Positions 5,814 through 6,097 of a stretch of 6,097 bases of DNA are shown here, piece after piece. Positions within the stretch are counted from its first letter, which is position 1. The number at the start of each line of letters is the position of its first letter. The position numbers and the translations under genes were made by a program. The notes under the pieces are model-generated. The model did no database searches and was not told the DNA's origin. It saw only the letters and a program-made list of their open reading frames with translations. Location: NCBI RefSeq assembly GCF_019695415.1, contig NZ_JAIFKJ010000597.1, positions 1-6,097 on the forward strand, given 5' to 3'. The DNA comes from Thiohalocapsa sp. GTDB lineage: Bacteria; Pseudomonadota; Gammaproteobacteria; Chromatiales; Chromatiaceae.

Positions 5814-6097
5814 ATGACCCAGCAAGCCAGCAAGCTCGTGATCGTCACAGAGAAATTGCTGCTGAAAGACATCGCGAAAATCATCGATGCTGCCGGTGCC
5901 ACCGGTTATACCGTGGTGGCCGCTGGCGGTAAAGGCAGTCGTAATGTGCGCTCATCCGGTCAGCCCGCCGTATCCGACACCTATTCCAACGTCAAGATCG
6001 AGGTCCTCACGGCCAGTCGTGACGTTGCGCTCAAAATCTCGGATGAAGTGGCCAGCAGGTTCTTCGACAATTATTCCGGCATTACCTATATCCACGA
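5814..6097 (+). CDS. sbtB: SbtB-like PII signalling protein, N-terminal 94 residues (3' end off the window)
   Basis: SbtB proteins are trimeric PII-superfamily sensors that bind adenyl nucleotides, including cAMP and AMP, and in cyanobacteria bind the Na+/bicarbonate symporter SbtA to control carbon uptake. Start ATG 5814 has GAGG (5802-5805) eight bases upstream; the frame is open to the window edge. The N-terminus KLVIVTEKLLLKDIAKIID, the GATGYTVV strand and the T-loop region GGKGSRNVRSSGQP (38-51) followed by SD and NVKIEVLT are characteristic SbtB sequence, and differ from canonical GlnB/GlnK, whose T-loop carries a uridylylated tyrosine not seen here. FFDNYSGITYI (83-93) matches the later core strand. 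The C-terminal redox loop (CGPEGC in cyanobacteria) would lie beyond the edge. No sbtA lies upstream; gpmI ends 148 bases before it on the same strand. A related carboxysome-associated PII (CPII) is the main alternative. Confidence 0.88.
   Translation, partial: MTQQASKLVIVTEKLLLKDIAKIIDAAGATGYTVVAAGGKGSRNVRSSGQPAVSDTYSNVKIEVLTASRDVALKISDEVASRFFDNYSGITYIH

Overview
The window is high-GC proteobacterial DNA. It most likely comes from a Gram-negative, autotrophic gammaproteobacterium, for example a sulfur oxidiser of the Ectothiorhodospiraceae kind. This assignment is inference. It rests on LpxD (lipid A synthesis, so an outer membrane), a MetZ-type methionine enzyme, and an SbtB-type PII protein, a family tied to inorganic-carbon uptake in cyanobacteria and chemoautotrophs. 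No rRNA, tRNA, insertion sequence, CRISPR array or phage gene is visible.

Layout from left to right. (1) The 3' two-thirds of metZ (O-succinylhomoserine sulfhydrylase, + strand) runs off the left edge. (2) A complete dicarboxylate/acidic amino acid:cation symporter gene lies on the - strand, tail-to-tail with metZ and only 12 bp away. A GC-rich hairpin inside the last codons of the symporter gene could end the metZ transcript. (3) A 259-bp divergent region carries a good extended -10 promoter for (4) a 111-codon gene of unknown function (+). (5) lpxD (-) converges on it. (6) A 126-bp divergent region leads to (7) gpmI (+), the cofactor-independent phosphoglycerate mutase, of the long plant-like subtype. 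(8) A 148-bp intergenic region has two 15-bp direct repeats exactly 21 bp apart upstream of a sigma70-like promoter. (9) The first 94 codons of an sbtB-like PII gene (+) run off the right edge.

Transcription direction alternates for the first six genes, so there is almost no operon structure. The only co-directional pair is gpmI-sbtB. That pair is the most interesting part: iPGM pulls 3-phosphoglycerate, the product of CO2 fixation, towards lower glycolysis, and SbtB is a sensor of carbon/adenylate state.

Two stretches look locally corrupted: the gpmI segment around 4361-4477 and the left end of metZ, roughly 20-100. In gpmI the total length is kept, but conserved active-site sequence is replaced by G-rich coding, with family-like sequence showing through in another frame. 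Compensating frameshifts or assembly errors should be considered before any biological explanation.
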